DNA of 64,000 bases, from the NCBI GenBank assembly GCA_023957385.1, contig JAMLGZ010000001.1:602923-666922 (forward strand). The letters are read 5' to 3'. A program made the position numbers and the translations under genes. This stretch comes from Brumimicrobium sp. (GTDB lineage Bacteria > Bacteroidota > Bacteroidia > Flavobacteriales_D > Crocinitomicaceae). The notes beneath the pieces were generated by a model. It ran no database searches. It had not been told where the DNA came from and saw nothing but the letters and a program-made list of their open reading frames with translations. Positions 55,177 through 62,712 of the stretch are shown in pieces (the stretch's first letter is position 1; every line of letters starts with the position of its first letter).

Positions 55177-56256
55177 ATGTCACATTTATTCTCGCCTTAT
55201 ACAATCAAGTCAATTACATTTAAAAATCGAATCGTCACTTCTCCTATGTGTATGTTTTCTGCTGTGGATGGATACACCAATGATTGGCATTTCGTACATT
55301 ACGGCACAAGAGCTATTGGAGGTTCCGGAACAGTTATTGTCGAAGCAACAGCTGTTACTGCACAAGGTAGAATTGCTAGTGGAGATTTGGGGATATATAA
55401 GGAGGAGCATGTTCCAGGGCTAAAACGTATTGCAAATTTTATAAGTGAGAATGGGGCAGTGCCAGGAATTCAATTAGCACATGCAGGAAGAAAGGGGAGC
55501 ACTTGGATATCAGGAAGAGATAGAGGAGTGCTTTCCAAACAAAAAGATGGATGGGATGTAATTTCTCCTTCTGCTATAAAGTTTGATTCAGATATGCCAT
55601 TGCCTATTGAAATGACTCTGTCTGATATACAAGAAGTCCAAGAGGCATTTGCGATAGGGGCAAAGCGTGCATTAGAAGCTGGCTTTCAGTTGATAGAAAT
55701 ACACAGTGCTCACGGATATCTCTTGAACCAATTCTTGTCTCCCATTAGTAATCAAAGAGAGGATGAATATGGTGGAAGTATAGAAAATCGTGCACGCATG
55801 TTATTGGAGACCGTTCAAGAGGTGAAGCAGGTATGGCCATCTGATTTACCCATATCAGTGCGTATCTCTGCTACAGACTGGGTAGATGAAGGTTGGGGTA
55901 TCGATGATTCTATATGGTTGACTCACAGATTAGCTGAAGTTGGAGTAGATATTATAGATGTTTCGACGGGAGGAACCTTACCTCATGTGAAGATCCCTGT
56001 TGGCCCTGGGTATCAACTTCCTTTTGCAAGTCAGATTAAACGTTCAAATGGAAATAAATTAGCTGTTGCGACAGTTGGAATGATTACAACAGCAGAGCAA
56101 GCTGAGTCTATTCTGGTTAATGGTGATGCAGATTTCATTGTTATGGCTAGAGAGTTATTAAGGAATCCATATTTTCCATTAGAAGCAGCTCAAAAACTTC
56201 GAGAAAATATTGATTATCCGAAACAGTATGAACAGGCTTATCCCAAGAAAAAATAG
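55177..56256 (+). CDS. NADPH dehydrogenase, Old Yellow Enzyme family (YqjM/NamA type)
   Basis: 359 residues, a TIM-barrel FMN flavoprotein. YqjM-class features are visible: SPMCMFSAVDGYTNDWHFVHYGTRA in two parts near residues 23-48 (Cys in the flavin site), IQLAHAGRKGS, SAHGYLLNQFLSPISNQR with the catalytic His pair near HSAHG, SVRISATDW and VGMITTAEQAE near the FMN phosphate site. It reduces C=C bonds of alpha,beta-unsaturated carbonyls. It is a single-gene unit divergent from the TlpA-like gene. Confidence 0.93.
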   Translation: MSHLFSPYTIKSITFKNRIVTSPMCMFSAVDGYTNDWHFVHYGTRAIGGSGTVIVEATAVTAQGRIASGDLGIYKEEHVPGLKRIANFISENGAVPGIQLAHAGRKGSTWISGRDRGVLSKQKDGWDVISPSAIKFDSDMPLPIEMTLSDIQEVQEAFAIGAKRALEAGFQLIEIHSAHGYLLNQFLSPISNQREDEYGGSIENRARMLLETVQEVKQVWPSDLPISVRISATDWVDEGWGIDDSIWLTHRLAEVGVDIIDVSTGGTLPHVKIPVGPGYQLPFASQIKRSNGNKLAVATVGMITTAEQAESILVNGDADFIVMARELLRNPYFPLEAAQKLRENIDYPKQYEQAYPKKK

Positions 56257-56284
56257 AAAGGATTATTATCCTAACTCATTTAGA

Positions 56285-56692
56285 TTACGACCATTCACGA
56301 TCGGAGATATGAACAGTCCCTTTAAATAAAGCAACGAGTTTTTCCTCTTGGTTATGAATCACTACCTCATAAATTCCAATCGTTTTTCCACGGTGTAATT
56401 CTGTACATGTAGAGATTAATGTATCTCCAATTTTTACTGGACGTGTATGGGAAATGGATGTTTCTATACTTACGCACTGTTTTCCGTAAGAGTTTGACGC
56501 AAATGCTAATGCAGAATCAGATAAGCTATAGGTGATTCCTCCATGTGCAATGAGAAAACCGTTGACCATTTCAGGAGAGACAGTCATTTTTAATTTGCAA
56601 TAACCTAGGCGGATTTCAAGAACTTCCAGTTGCATCCATTGTGAGAAGGCATCCTTTTCTAACATTCTTTGAATAATCGCCTCGGGTGTCAT
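56285..56692 (-). CDS. PaaI-family hotdog-fold thioesterase
   Basis: 135 residues. The PaaI signatures are NGFLIAHGGITYSLSDSALAFASNSYG with the catalytic HGG and Asp, and ISHTRPVKIGDTLISTCTEL. It hydrolyses acyl- or aryl-CoA thioesters; the substrate is unknown and no phenylacetate genes are nearby. The start overlaps the stop of the neighbouring hypothetical gene by 4 bases, so it is the last gene of the nadC operon. Confidence 0.92.
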   Translation of the reverse strand: MTPEAIIQRMLEKDAFSQWMQLEVLEIRLGYCKLKMTVSPEMVNGFLIAHGGITYSLSDSALAFASNSYGKQCVSIETSISHTRPVKIGDTLISTCTELHRGKTIGIYEVVIHNQEEKLVALFKGTVHISDREWS

Positions 56693-57177
56693 GCTTCTGC
56701 TTTTATAATAGCTTTATTGATTAATCCGATCATTGCTACGCTCATTACAAAAACCTGGGTAGCCATTTCATCTGAGAATAGCTGTCCCTCTTCATCTGTA
56801 GCTTGTATCTCTTGGGCTATAAATGAAAGTAATACGGGTTGATTACAAATAGCGGCAATGAGATCTTCATCATCGGTTTCCATAAATTCATCAAGTGCAG
56901 GTATATATTCTTCTTGAAAAGTATCAATCATTGCTTCGTCGATAGTGTTTAATTTAACACCTTGTAAAGAACAAGTTTCTAGAAATAAGTTAAAGTAATA
57001 AACTAAGTATTCTCCAAGTTCTTCATTTTCAGACTCAATCACTGAAGCAAAAATGTAACCCATTAACGCTTCTTGTGATAATGTGTGTTTTTCAGAAACC
57101 TGCATAGCTTCTTCTTCACTAATAGTATTAAGTTTGTTGATAGCTTCGAGAAGGTATTTTTCTTGTATTTGTATCAT
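56689..57177 (-). CDS. Hypothetical acidic helical protein
   Basis: 162 residues, no signal peptide or membrane span except a weakly hydrophobic C-terminal helix (VFVMSVAMIGLINKAII). It is strongly acidic and predicted helical (EEEAMQVSEKHTLSQEAL, ESENEELGEYLVYYFNLF, DEFMETDDEDLIAAI). I do not recognise the family. It is sandwiched between nadC (8 bases upstream) and the thioesterase (4-base overlap), so it is expressed with them, but the link to NAD synthesis is unclear. Confidence 0.7.
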   Translation of the reverse strand: MIQIQEKYLLEAINKLNTISEEEAMQVSEKHTLSQEALMGYIFASVIESENEELGEYLVYYFNLFLETCSLQGVKLNTIDEAMIDTFQEEYIPALDEFMETDDEDLIAAICNQPVLLSFIAQEIQATDEEGQLFSDEMATQVFVMSVAMIGLINKAIIKAEA

Positions 57178-57185
57178 ATAGAGAG

Positions 57186-58022
57186 TTATAAATAAACAGC
57201 TTTTAGACTAAGATCTAGAGATTTCACCGAATGGGTAAGTGCGCCTGAGGAAATAAAATTAATTCCTGTTTCTGCGTATGCCCGGATATTTTCTTTGGTA
57301 ATTCCACCAGATGCTTCTGTTTCGATGTGAGATGGAATAGAATGAATTACTTTCTTAATTTGTTCAGGAGTGAAATTGTCAAGCATAATTCTGTCAACTT
57401 CAGGCAGTGCTAATACTTGTTTTAATTCATTTTCATCCCTAACTTCAATTTCAATTTTAATAGCTAGCTTACGATCTTTTCTGTATTGATTTGCTCTCCG
57501 AATAGCATTTTCAATACCACCCGCATAATCAATGTGATTATCCTTGAGCATAATCATGTCGTAAAGACCCATACGATGATTGTGTCCTCCGCCTATCCGT
57601 ACAGCCCATTTTTCTAATGCACGTATTCCTGGGGTTGTTTTACGGGTATCTAATAATTTAGCGTTGGTTCCTTGGATAAGTTGTACGATTTCGTGTGTTA
57701 GAGTAGCAATACCACTCATGCGTTGCATGAAATTGAGGATTAATCTTTCTGTCGCGAGAATAGAACGAGAAGCACCTTCTACTTCAAAGGCGATATCTCC
57801 AAATTTTACATATTCACCGTCTTTCTTATAGATATTAACTTTTAGTTCAGGATCGTAGTAGTGAAATAGTTGTTGAGCGAATTCTACTCCAGCCAATATC
57901 CCATTATCCTTTACTAATAACTTAGCTTTTCCTTGTGCTTCTTCTGGAACGCAAGATAAAGAAGAATGATCTCCATCTCCTAAGTCCTCTTTAAATGCTA
58001 ATTCTATTATTTCATCAATCAT
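57186..58022 (-). CDS. nadC: Nicotinate-nucleotide pyrophosphorylase (carboxylating)
   Basis: 278 residues, normal length. It converts quinolinate and PRPP to nicotinate mononucleotide in NAD synthesis. The motifs are IELAFKEDLGDGDHSS, ILATERLILNFMQRMSGIAT, LLDTRKTTPGIRALEKWAV, GGGHNHRMGLYDMIMLKDNHI and ASGGITKENIRAYAETGINFIS. The ATG at 58022 is only 5 bases from a TAnnTTTG box, so the message may be leaderless. It is the first gene of an operon with the acidic protein and the thioesterase. Confidence 0.97.
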   Translation of the reverse strand: MIDEIIELAFKEDLGDGDHSSLSCVPEEAQGKAKLLVKDNGILAGVEFAQQLFHYYDPELKVNIYKKDGEYVKFGDIAFEVEGASRSILATERLILNFMQRMSGIATLTHEIVQLIQGTNAKLLDTRKTTPGIRALEKWAVRIGGGHNHRMGLYDMIMLKDNHIDYAGGIENAIRRANQYRKDRKLAIKIEIEVRDENELKQVLALPEVDRIMLDNFTPEQIKKVIHSIPSHIETEASGGITKENIRAYAETGINFISSGALTHSVKSLDLSLKAVYL

Positions 58023-58026
58023 GTGT

Positions 58027-58034
58027 CAAAGGTA
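58027..58034 (-). promoter_or_regulatory. -7 box (TACCTTTG) of nadC operon, leaderless
   Basis: The minus strand reads TACCTTTG, an exact TAnnTTTG, and ends 4 bases before the nadC ATG. TTTC at 58059-58056 gives a weak -33 at 21 bases. The geometry puts the transcription start at or near the A of the ATG, and no later Met in nadC would keep the conserved N-terminus. Confidence 0.5.
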
Positions 58035-58066
58035 CTTAGATTTATGAATCACTGTGAAAGATAAAT

Positions 58067-58888
58067 TTATTTTTTCCATGAAATGTCTGTCAAAACTCTA
58101 AATTCAGGTTGGTCATTTCCTCCGATTACTTTAAATGAAATATTAACAGGTCTAAATTTATATTTGTCTAGATTCTTTAATAAATCTTCAATAAAAGGGG
58201 TTTTTTGTTCTACCATTACTGCAGTAGTATATCGATTCATGGTTTCGGGTTTGTTTTCCCCTAATAATAGAAACAATTGGTCTCCTTTTACAATACTTAT
58301 AAAATGAGTCTGGAATCTTCCAGTTCCAGAAAGAATTTGTTCAACCTTTTCAAGTGAGTGACTTTCAGTAGGTATTTTCTTCCAAATTGAATCTTGAATA
58401 GACTCATAGTAACTGGAACTTCTTTCTTGAGTTAATACTGATTCACCATTTTCAAAGACAGTTCGCTTCTCAATATATTGGGTATTGTATTCATCTACCC
58501 AGATATCTTTTTTTTCCAGAAAAGCAATTATCTTGTTATTCTCTAAATAATAGATTCTAGTTCCTTCTGGCTGACCTTCCCCATCTCTAAAATATTCATT
58601 AATTTTTATAGGATTTCCATTTTCATCAAGAAAAGCTTCTATTTGCGTAAATTCTGAACCATACTCGGGAGTTTGTCTTTCCCAGCTTAGAGATTCAATA
58701 CGAGTCATAGAAGTTGCTCTTTCATCTAGATAGGCCATTTTTTTGGCATTCTCATAGTGAATAAAAGGATCCATTAATTCCGTAGTATCTTTTGGATTTT
58801 CTTTTACTTCTGTAATGGTTTTAACTTGTTGTTCGCATCCACTTGCAACTATAAAAACTAAAAATATATATATGATATTTTTCATCAT
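58067..58888 (-). CDS. Hypothetical lipoprotein
   Basis: 273 residues from ATG at 58888 (or 58885). The frame is open to an ATG at 58915, but those first codons are the 3' arm of the upstream terminator, so the later start is chosen; it also gives the lipobox signal IVASGCEQ. The body has beta-rich and charged segments (RIESLSWERQTPEYGSEF, QIEAFLDENGNPIKINEYF, TRIYYLENNKIIAFLE) and ends FRPVNISFKVIGGNDQPEF. No family is recognised. It lies 64 bases downstream of the ompA-type gene on the same strand, across the terminator, and so may form a weak second transcript. Likely outer-membrane or periplasmic lipid-anchored. Confidence 0.75.
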   Translation of the reverse strand: MMKNIIYIFLVFIVASGCEQQVKTITEVKENPKDTTELMDPFIHYENAKKMAYLDERATSMTRIESLSWERQTPEYGSEFTQIEAFLDENGNPIKINEYFRDGEGQPEGTRIYYLENNKIIAFLEKKDIWVDEYNTQYIEKRTVFENGESVLTQERSSSYYESIQDSIWKKIPTESHSLEKVEQILSGTGRFQTHFISIVKGDQLFLLLGENKPETMNRYTTAVMVEQKTPFIEDLLKNLDKYKFRPVNISFKVIGGNDQPEFRVLTDISWKK

Positions 58889-58901
58889 CGTGATTTTATA
58901 T

Positions 58902-58932
58902 AAAAAAATGCCCATGCACTAACATGGGCATT
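58902..58932 (-). terminator. Terminator of ompA-type gene
   Basis: AATGCCCATG (58907-58916) and CATGGGCATT (58923-58932) form a perfect 10-bp stem around CACTAA, followed on the minus strand by a T run at 58908-58902. It lies 20 bases past the stop of the OmpA-type gene and just before the start of the lipoprotein gene. Confidence 0.85.
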
Positions 58933-58951
58933 AAAAGTAATAATTCTTCTT

Positions 58952-61492
58952 TTATTTAAAAATAATTGTCATTTCCACACGTCTGTTTCTTTGTCTGCCT
59001 TCAGGCGTGTCATTTGAATCAATTGGTTGTGTATCTCCAAAGTAAAGCACATTAAATCTCTTCATGTCAATTCCTTGAGCTGATAAGAAATCACGTACAG
59101 CTTCGGCACGTTTCTTAGAAAGTACCATGTTGCTTTGTGAGTTACCTACATTATCTGTGTGACCAGAAATTTGAAGATTCCATTCTTCTTTCTTTTTCAG
59201 CACTTCTGCTAGATCAAGTAATGAAGGGAATGATGAAGGCCTAATAATAGCCTTACCTGTTTCAAATTCAAGATTATCAAATGCAGTTTGTAACACTTCC
59301 TCTACTTCTTTTTCGATAATTGGACATCCATCATTTTCTTTTGGTCCAGGAGTCTCAGGACACTTATCATCTTTATCAGGAACACCATCTCCATCGGTAT
59401 CAGTATAAGGGCAACCATCATTTTCCTTTGGTCCAGGTATATTCGGACATTTATCGTCTTTATCTAATACACCGTCACCATCTGTATCTTTCCAAGGACA
59501 ACCATTGTTTTCTTTTGGTCCTGGTTCGTGTGGACACTCATCTAAGAAATCAAGTATGCCATCTCCATCTGTATCTGGACAGCCATCGTATTCTTTTGGT
59601 CCAGGAACATCAGGACAAGCATCTTCATAGTCAGGGATACCATCTCCATCTGTATCTGGACAGCCATTAAATTCCGCTAAACCAGCTTCTTCAGGACATT
59701 TATCATCTTTATCAGGAATGCCATCTCCGTCTGTATCTGGGCAACCGTTGAATTGTGGTAAACCAGCCACATCTGGACAATCGTCATTCTTATCCGGAAT
59801 ACCATCCCCATCTGTATCGGGACAACCATTGAATTCTTTTAATCCTGGAGTCATTGGACAATCATCTTCAGAATCAGGAATGCCATCCCCATCTGTATCT
59901 GGGCATCCCAAAAAGTCCCATACACCTGGCACATCTGGACATACGTCTTTCTTATCCGAAACATTATCTCCATCTCTGTCACTAGGATGTCCATAAGGAA
60001 TTGGTACACGTAAACCAGCATAAATACCAGCTCCGTTAACTTTTCCAAATGGTATTAACGTCCTAAAATCAGGAACTCCAATAGTTAATGGACCTAATCT
60101 CAGACCTAAACCAAACATGAATTTGCTATATGGGCCGTATGAAATAGGGATTCCTATACCGAACCATCTAAAATCATAAGAAGGAGTGATAGAGAAACGG
60201 GTTGCATTTCTAACATTGTGTGGATTTTTCTTATTATTCACATTGATAAACGCTGTTGCATTTACATAGAAATCATTCCAAATATGATAATCTACTTGAA
60301 AACTTAATGTAGTTGGAGTATGCATATAATAGGTCTGTGCAGTGTCTTCACTTGCTTTCCATTGTGGATCATTTGCTATTAAACTGTCTATAACTTCTCC
60401 AAATTTTTTAAGATCATTTGTGCCATCAAATATTTTTAAATCTACATTTTTTGCATCTACTGTAAAATCTCGACTCTTATCTGCCTTGGTAAATCTCATT
60501 CCACCTAAATCTAATAAAGAAACTCCTACACGTAACTCATAGGCATTGCGATCCCTTCTCCATAGATTTATTTTTCCATCCATATCATACTTATAATCTT
60601 TCCATTTTGGGCGCCATTCATAGACAACTCCTAAATCTCCTCCTACACCAATTTTAGAAGTCATTTTAAAGAAATTATTAAGAGAGAAACCGTCGTCGTC
60701 ATCCCCTCCGACAAACTTGGTAAAGTTATCAGAATAGCCAAAACTTGCTCTTCCTTTGATATCGGCAGCTAACTTTTTATCGTGTAAATTAAAAGATAAA
60801 TCCCCTGCATTGATGTAAGAAGAGAAGATTCCTTGATTAAACTTTAATCGCCCTCCTATTTTTAAGAAATGCTCATCCTTATCCATTACAACCTGTGCAT
60901 AGTTGATACCATATTCCATCCAAGCCAAAGCATTCTGGGAAAGTAAAGAGCCATTGATATCTGTATGCCAAAGTTGTTCATAATCTAACTCTTCTTCAGC
61001 TAATTTGAGTACTTTAGGGTGCACATTATCGATGTTATTGATAACTCGAAGCTTAGAAGAAAAACCTAAAGCAATTTTTCGATTAATATGGAACATAAAG
61101 TTCAATATATCTAATTGGAAGTTTACATAAGCACCTGCTGGTTTTGCAAGTGGACTATTATAATCTTGATAATTATGAAAATATTTCTCATATAGATTTT
61201 TGTCATCCATCCATTTAGTATCCTTTCTCAAGGAATATGGCCAATTTCTTTTTGGAAGGGCTGAAGGGTCAAAATACTTTGCATTTTGAAATGCTTCAAA
61301 ACTGAAGCTAAATAGATTAACATCTACAATAAATCGACTATCAACAATAGACGCAGGTTGTAGGTCAGCTCCCATGATACCAGCATAGTTGCTATTAATT
61401 ACCCCTAAATAGTTTTGTGCATTAACTTTTTTTGTTGTTATAAAAAGTAGACTATTTATTCCTAGTAGATATAGTAATATTTTTCTTCTCAT
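58952..61492 (-). CDS. DUF5723-TSP3-OmpA outer-membrane protein
   Basis: 846 residues with a signal peptide (ending near KVNAQ). The first 490 residues match the DUF5723 barrel (YLGVINSNYAGIMGADLQPA, DSRFIVDVNLFSFSFEAF, MFGLGLRLGPLTIGVPDF). Eight thrombospondin type 3-like calcium-binding repeats of about 27 residues follow (DTDGDGIPDSEDDCP type, about 510-720). The last 110 residues are an OmpA-like peptidoglycan-binding domain (LQISGHTDNVGNSQSNM, LSKKRAEAVRDFLSAQGID, GRQRNRRVEMTIIF). It should tie the outer membrane to the cell wall; the barrel half is unusually large. Confidence 0.93.
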   Translation of the reverse strand: MRRKILLYLLGINSLLFITTKKVNAQNYLGVINSNYAGIMGADLQPASIVDSRFIVDVNLFSFSFEAFQNAKYFDPSALPKRNWPYSLRKDTKWMDDKNLYEKYFHNYQDYNSPLAKPAGAYVNFQLDILNFMFHINRKIALGFSSKLRVINNIDNVHPKVLKLAEEELDYEQLWHTDINGSLLSQNALAWMEYGINYAQVVMDKDEHFLKIGGRLKFNQGIFSSYINAGDLSFNLHDKKLAADIKGRASFGYSDNFTKFVGGDDDDGFSLNNFFKMTSKIGVGGDLGVVYEWRPKWKDYKYDMDGKINLWRRDRNAYELRVGVSLLDLGGMRFTKADKSRDFTVDAKNVDLKIFDGTNDLKKFGEVIDSLIANDPQWKASEDTAQTYYMHTPTTLSFQVDYHIWNDFYVNATAFINVNNKKNPHNVRNATRFSITPSYDFRWFGIGIPISYGPYSKFMFGLGLRLGPLTIGVPDFRTLIPFGKVNGAGIYAGLRVPIPYGHPSDRDGDNVSDKKDVCPDVPGVWDFLGCPDTDGDGIPDSEDDCPMTPGLKEFNGCPDTDGDGIPDKNDDCPDVAGLPQFNGCPDTDGDGIPDKDDKCPEEAGLAEFNGCPDTDGDGIPDYEDACPDVPGPKEYDGCPDTDGDGILDFLDECPHEPGPKENNGCPWKDTDGDGVLDKDDKCPNIPGPKENDGCPYTDTDGDGVPDKDDKCPETPGPKENDGCPIIEKEVEEVLQTAFDNLEFETGKAIIRPSSFPSLLDLAEVLKKKEEWNLQISGHTDNVGNSQSNMVLSKKRAEAVRDFLSAQGIDMKRFNVLYFGDTQPIDSNDTPEGRQRNRRVEMTIIFK

Positions 61493-61567
61493 AAGAATGT
61501 AAAATGTAGTTCAGTCGTAAAAATAGATTTTTTTTTCGAAAAACATTCATATTTATTGGAAAATAGC

Positions 61568-62704
61568 CTAATGGTCGTGCCCTCCTTCTCCTTTCTTTAA
61601 TTCCATAAGTAGGGTGTAGGCTCCTTCTAAAACAATCTCTTTTCCTTTTAATTTATCTATATTCTTAATGCTTGTTCTACCATTTCCTATAAGACCTGTT
61701 TGTACCTCAATCATTTCAAATGTATGCGCATCTATCTTCTCAAAAACATAATTTTTTCCTTCATAGGATAGAATGGATTTATCAGGTAACACATACGAAG
61801 AGTCTCCAATAATTTCAATATTTGCATTCATGTACATTCCTGGAATTAGGTTGTCGTCATATTCATTAAATTTAGCTAGTACTTCAATTGCTCTATCTCT
61901 AGAAATATTTTTTCCTACCATAATAATCTGTGCATCATATTTCATGTCGGGGTTACTATTTGTAAAAGCGATAACATTTTCTCCTATTTTTACTTTGTCC
62001 CAATCTTTTTCAAAAACAGTTAAACTCAATTGAATATCGTTCGGATTTACTAATTCAAAAATGACGTCAGAAGGAGATACATATTTCCCCACATTCACAA
62101 AAATTTCTGTTACATATCCATCAAAAGGCGCATAAATATTACTAGTTCTTTGCAAAGATTCAGCAGAAACAGTAACTGGATTAATAGAGATAGATATGAG
62201 CTTTTGTTCTAATCCCTTAACTTGAACCAGGAGTGCAGTATAATTTGCTTTTGCTTGCTGAAAATCTTTATCACTACTTGCTTTACTCTCATTTAATGCC
62301 TTTTGACGGTTATATTCAGAAGTGGTTCGTTCTAGTTCAGCTTTGCTTGCTAAATAATCTTCTTGTAACTGTATAAATTGATTATCTTCTATTACAGCTA
62401 AGATTTCACCTTTCTTGAATCTTTTTCCAGGCAAGACATGAATCTCTTTGATATATGCTCCATAAGGACTACTCACTGAAACTAAACTTTGAGGTGGTAT
62501 TTCTACTTTCCCATTCAATTTTAAAGTTTGTGTTACTGTTTGTTGATCTAATTCTGTATAACTAATTTGAATGGTTTCTATCTGTTTTTCAGTTAATACA
62601 AGTCTATTTGTATATTCTGAATCATTGGTGTGATCAGATTCTTGATTTGATTTACAGCTTATTAAAAGGAATGAGCATATAAAGAAAATGATGTAATTTT
62701 TCAT
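61568..62704 (-). CDS. Efflux RND periplasmic adaptor lipoprotein (CusB/CzcB type)
   Basis: 378 residues with a lipoprotein signal (SFLLISCKS). The membrane-fusion-protein layout is visible: a barrel-sandwich half (LVSVSSPYGAYIKEIHVLPGKRFKKGEIL), a coiled-coil hairpin (QLQEDYLASKAELERTTSEY, RQKALNESKASSDKDFQQA), the second half (NIYAPFDGYVTEIFVNVGKYV), then a beta-barrel. The C-terminus GEGGHDH resembles metal-binding tails of heavy-metal efflux adaptors. It links the CusA-TolC fusion encoded 8 bases upstream. Metal specificity is not readable. Confidence 0.93.
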   Translation of the reverse strand: MKNYIIFFICSFLLISCKSNQESDHTNDSEYTNRLVLTEKQIETIQISYTELDQQTVTQTLKLNGKVEIPPQSLVSVSSPYGAYIKEIHVLPGKRFKKGEILAVIEDNQFIQLQEDYLASKAELERTTSEYNRQKALNESKASSDKDFQQAKANYTALLVQVKGLEQKLISISINPVTVSAESLQRTSNIYAPFDGYVTEIFVNVGKYVSPSDVIFELVNPNDIQLSLTVFEKDWDKVKIGENVIAFTNSNPDMKYDAQIIMVGKNISRDRAIEVLAKFNEYDDNLIPGMYMNANIEIIGDSSYVLPDKSILSYEGKNYVFEKIDAHTFEMIEVQTGLIGNGRTSIKNIDKLKGKEIVLEGAYTLLMELKKGEGGHDH

Positions 62705-62712
62705 ATTTAATT

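Noticed and set aside
56257..56284. Terminator between the OYE gene and the thioesterase gene
   Set aside because: The AGGAT/ATCCT stem is only 5 bp and lacks a T-run on either strand.
58889..58915. Start of the hypothetical lipoprotein at 58915
   Set aside because: Those codons form the 3' arm and T-run of the upstream terminator; the ATG at 58888 gives a proper lipoprotein signal.
59320..59996. Plus-strand open frames opposite the TSP3 repeats
   Set aside because: They are repetitive shadows of the DTDGDG-coding repeats on the minus strand.
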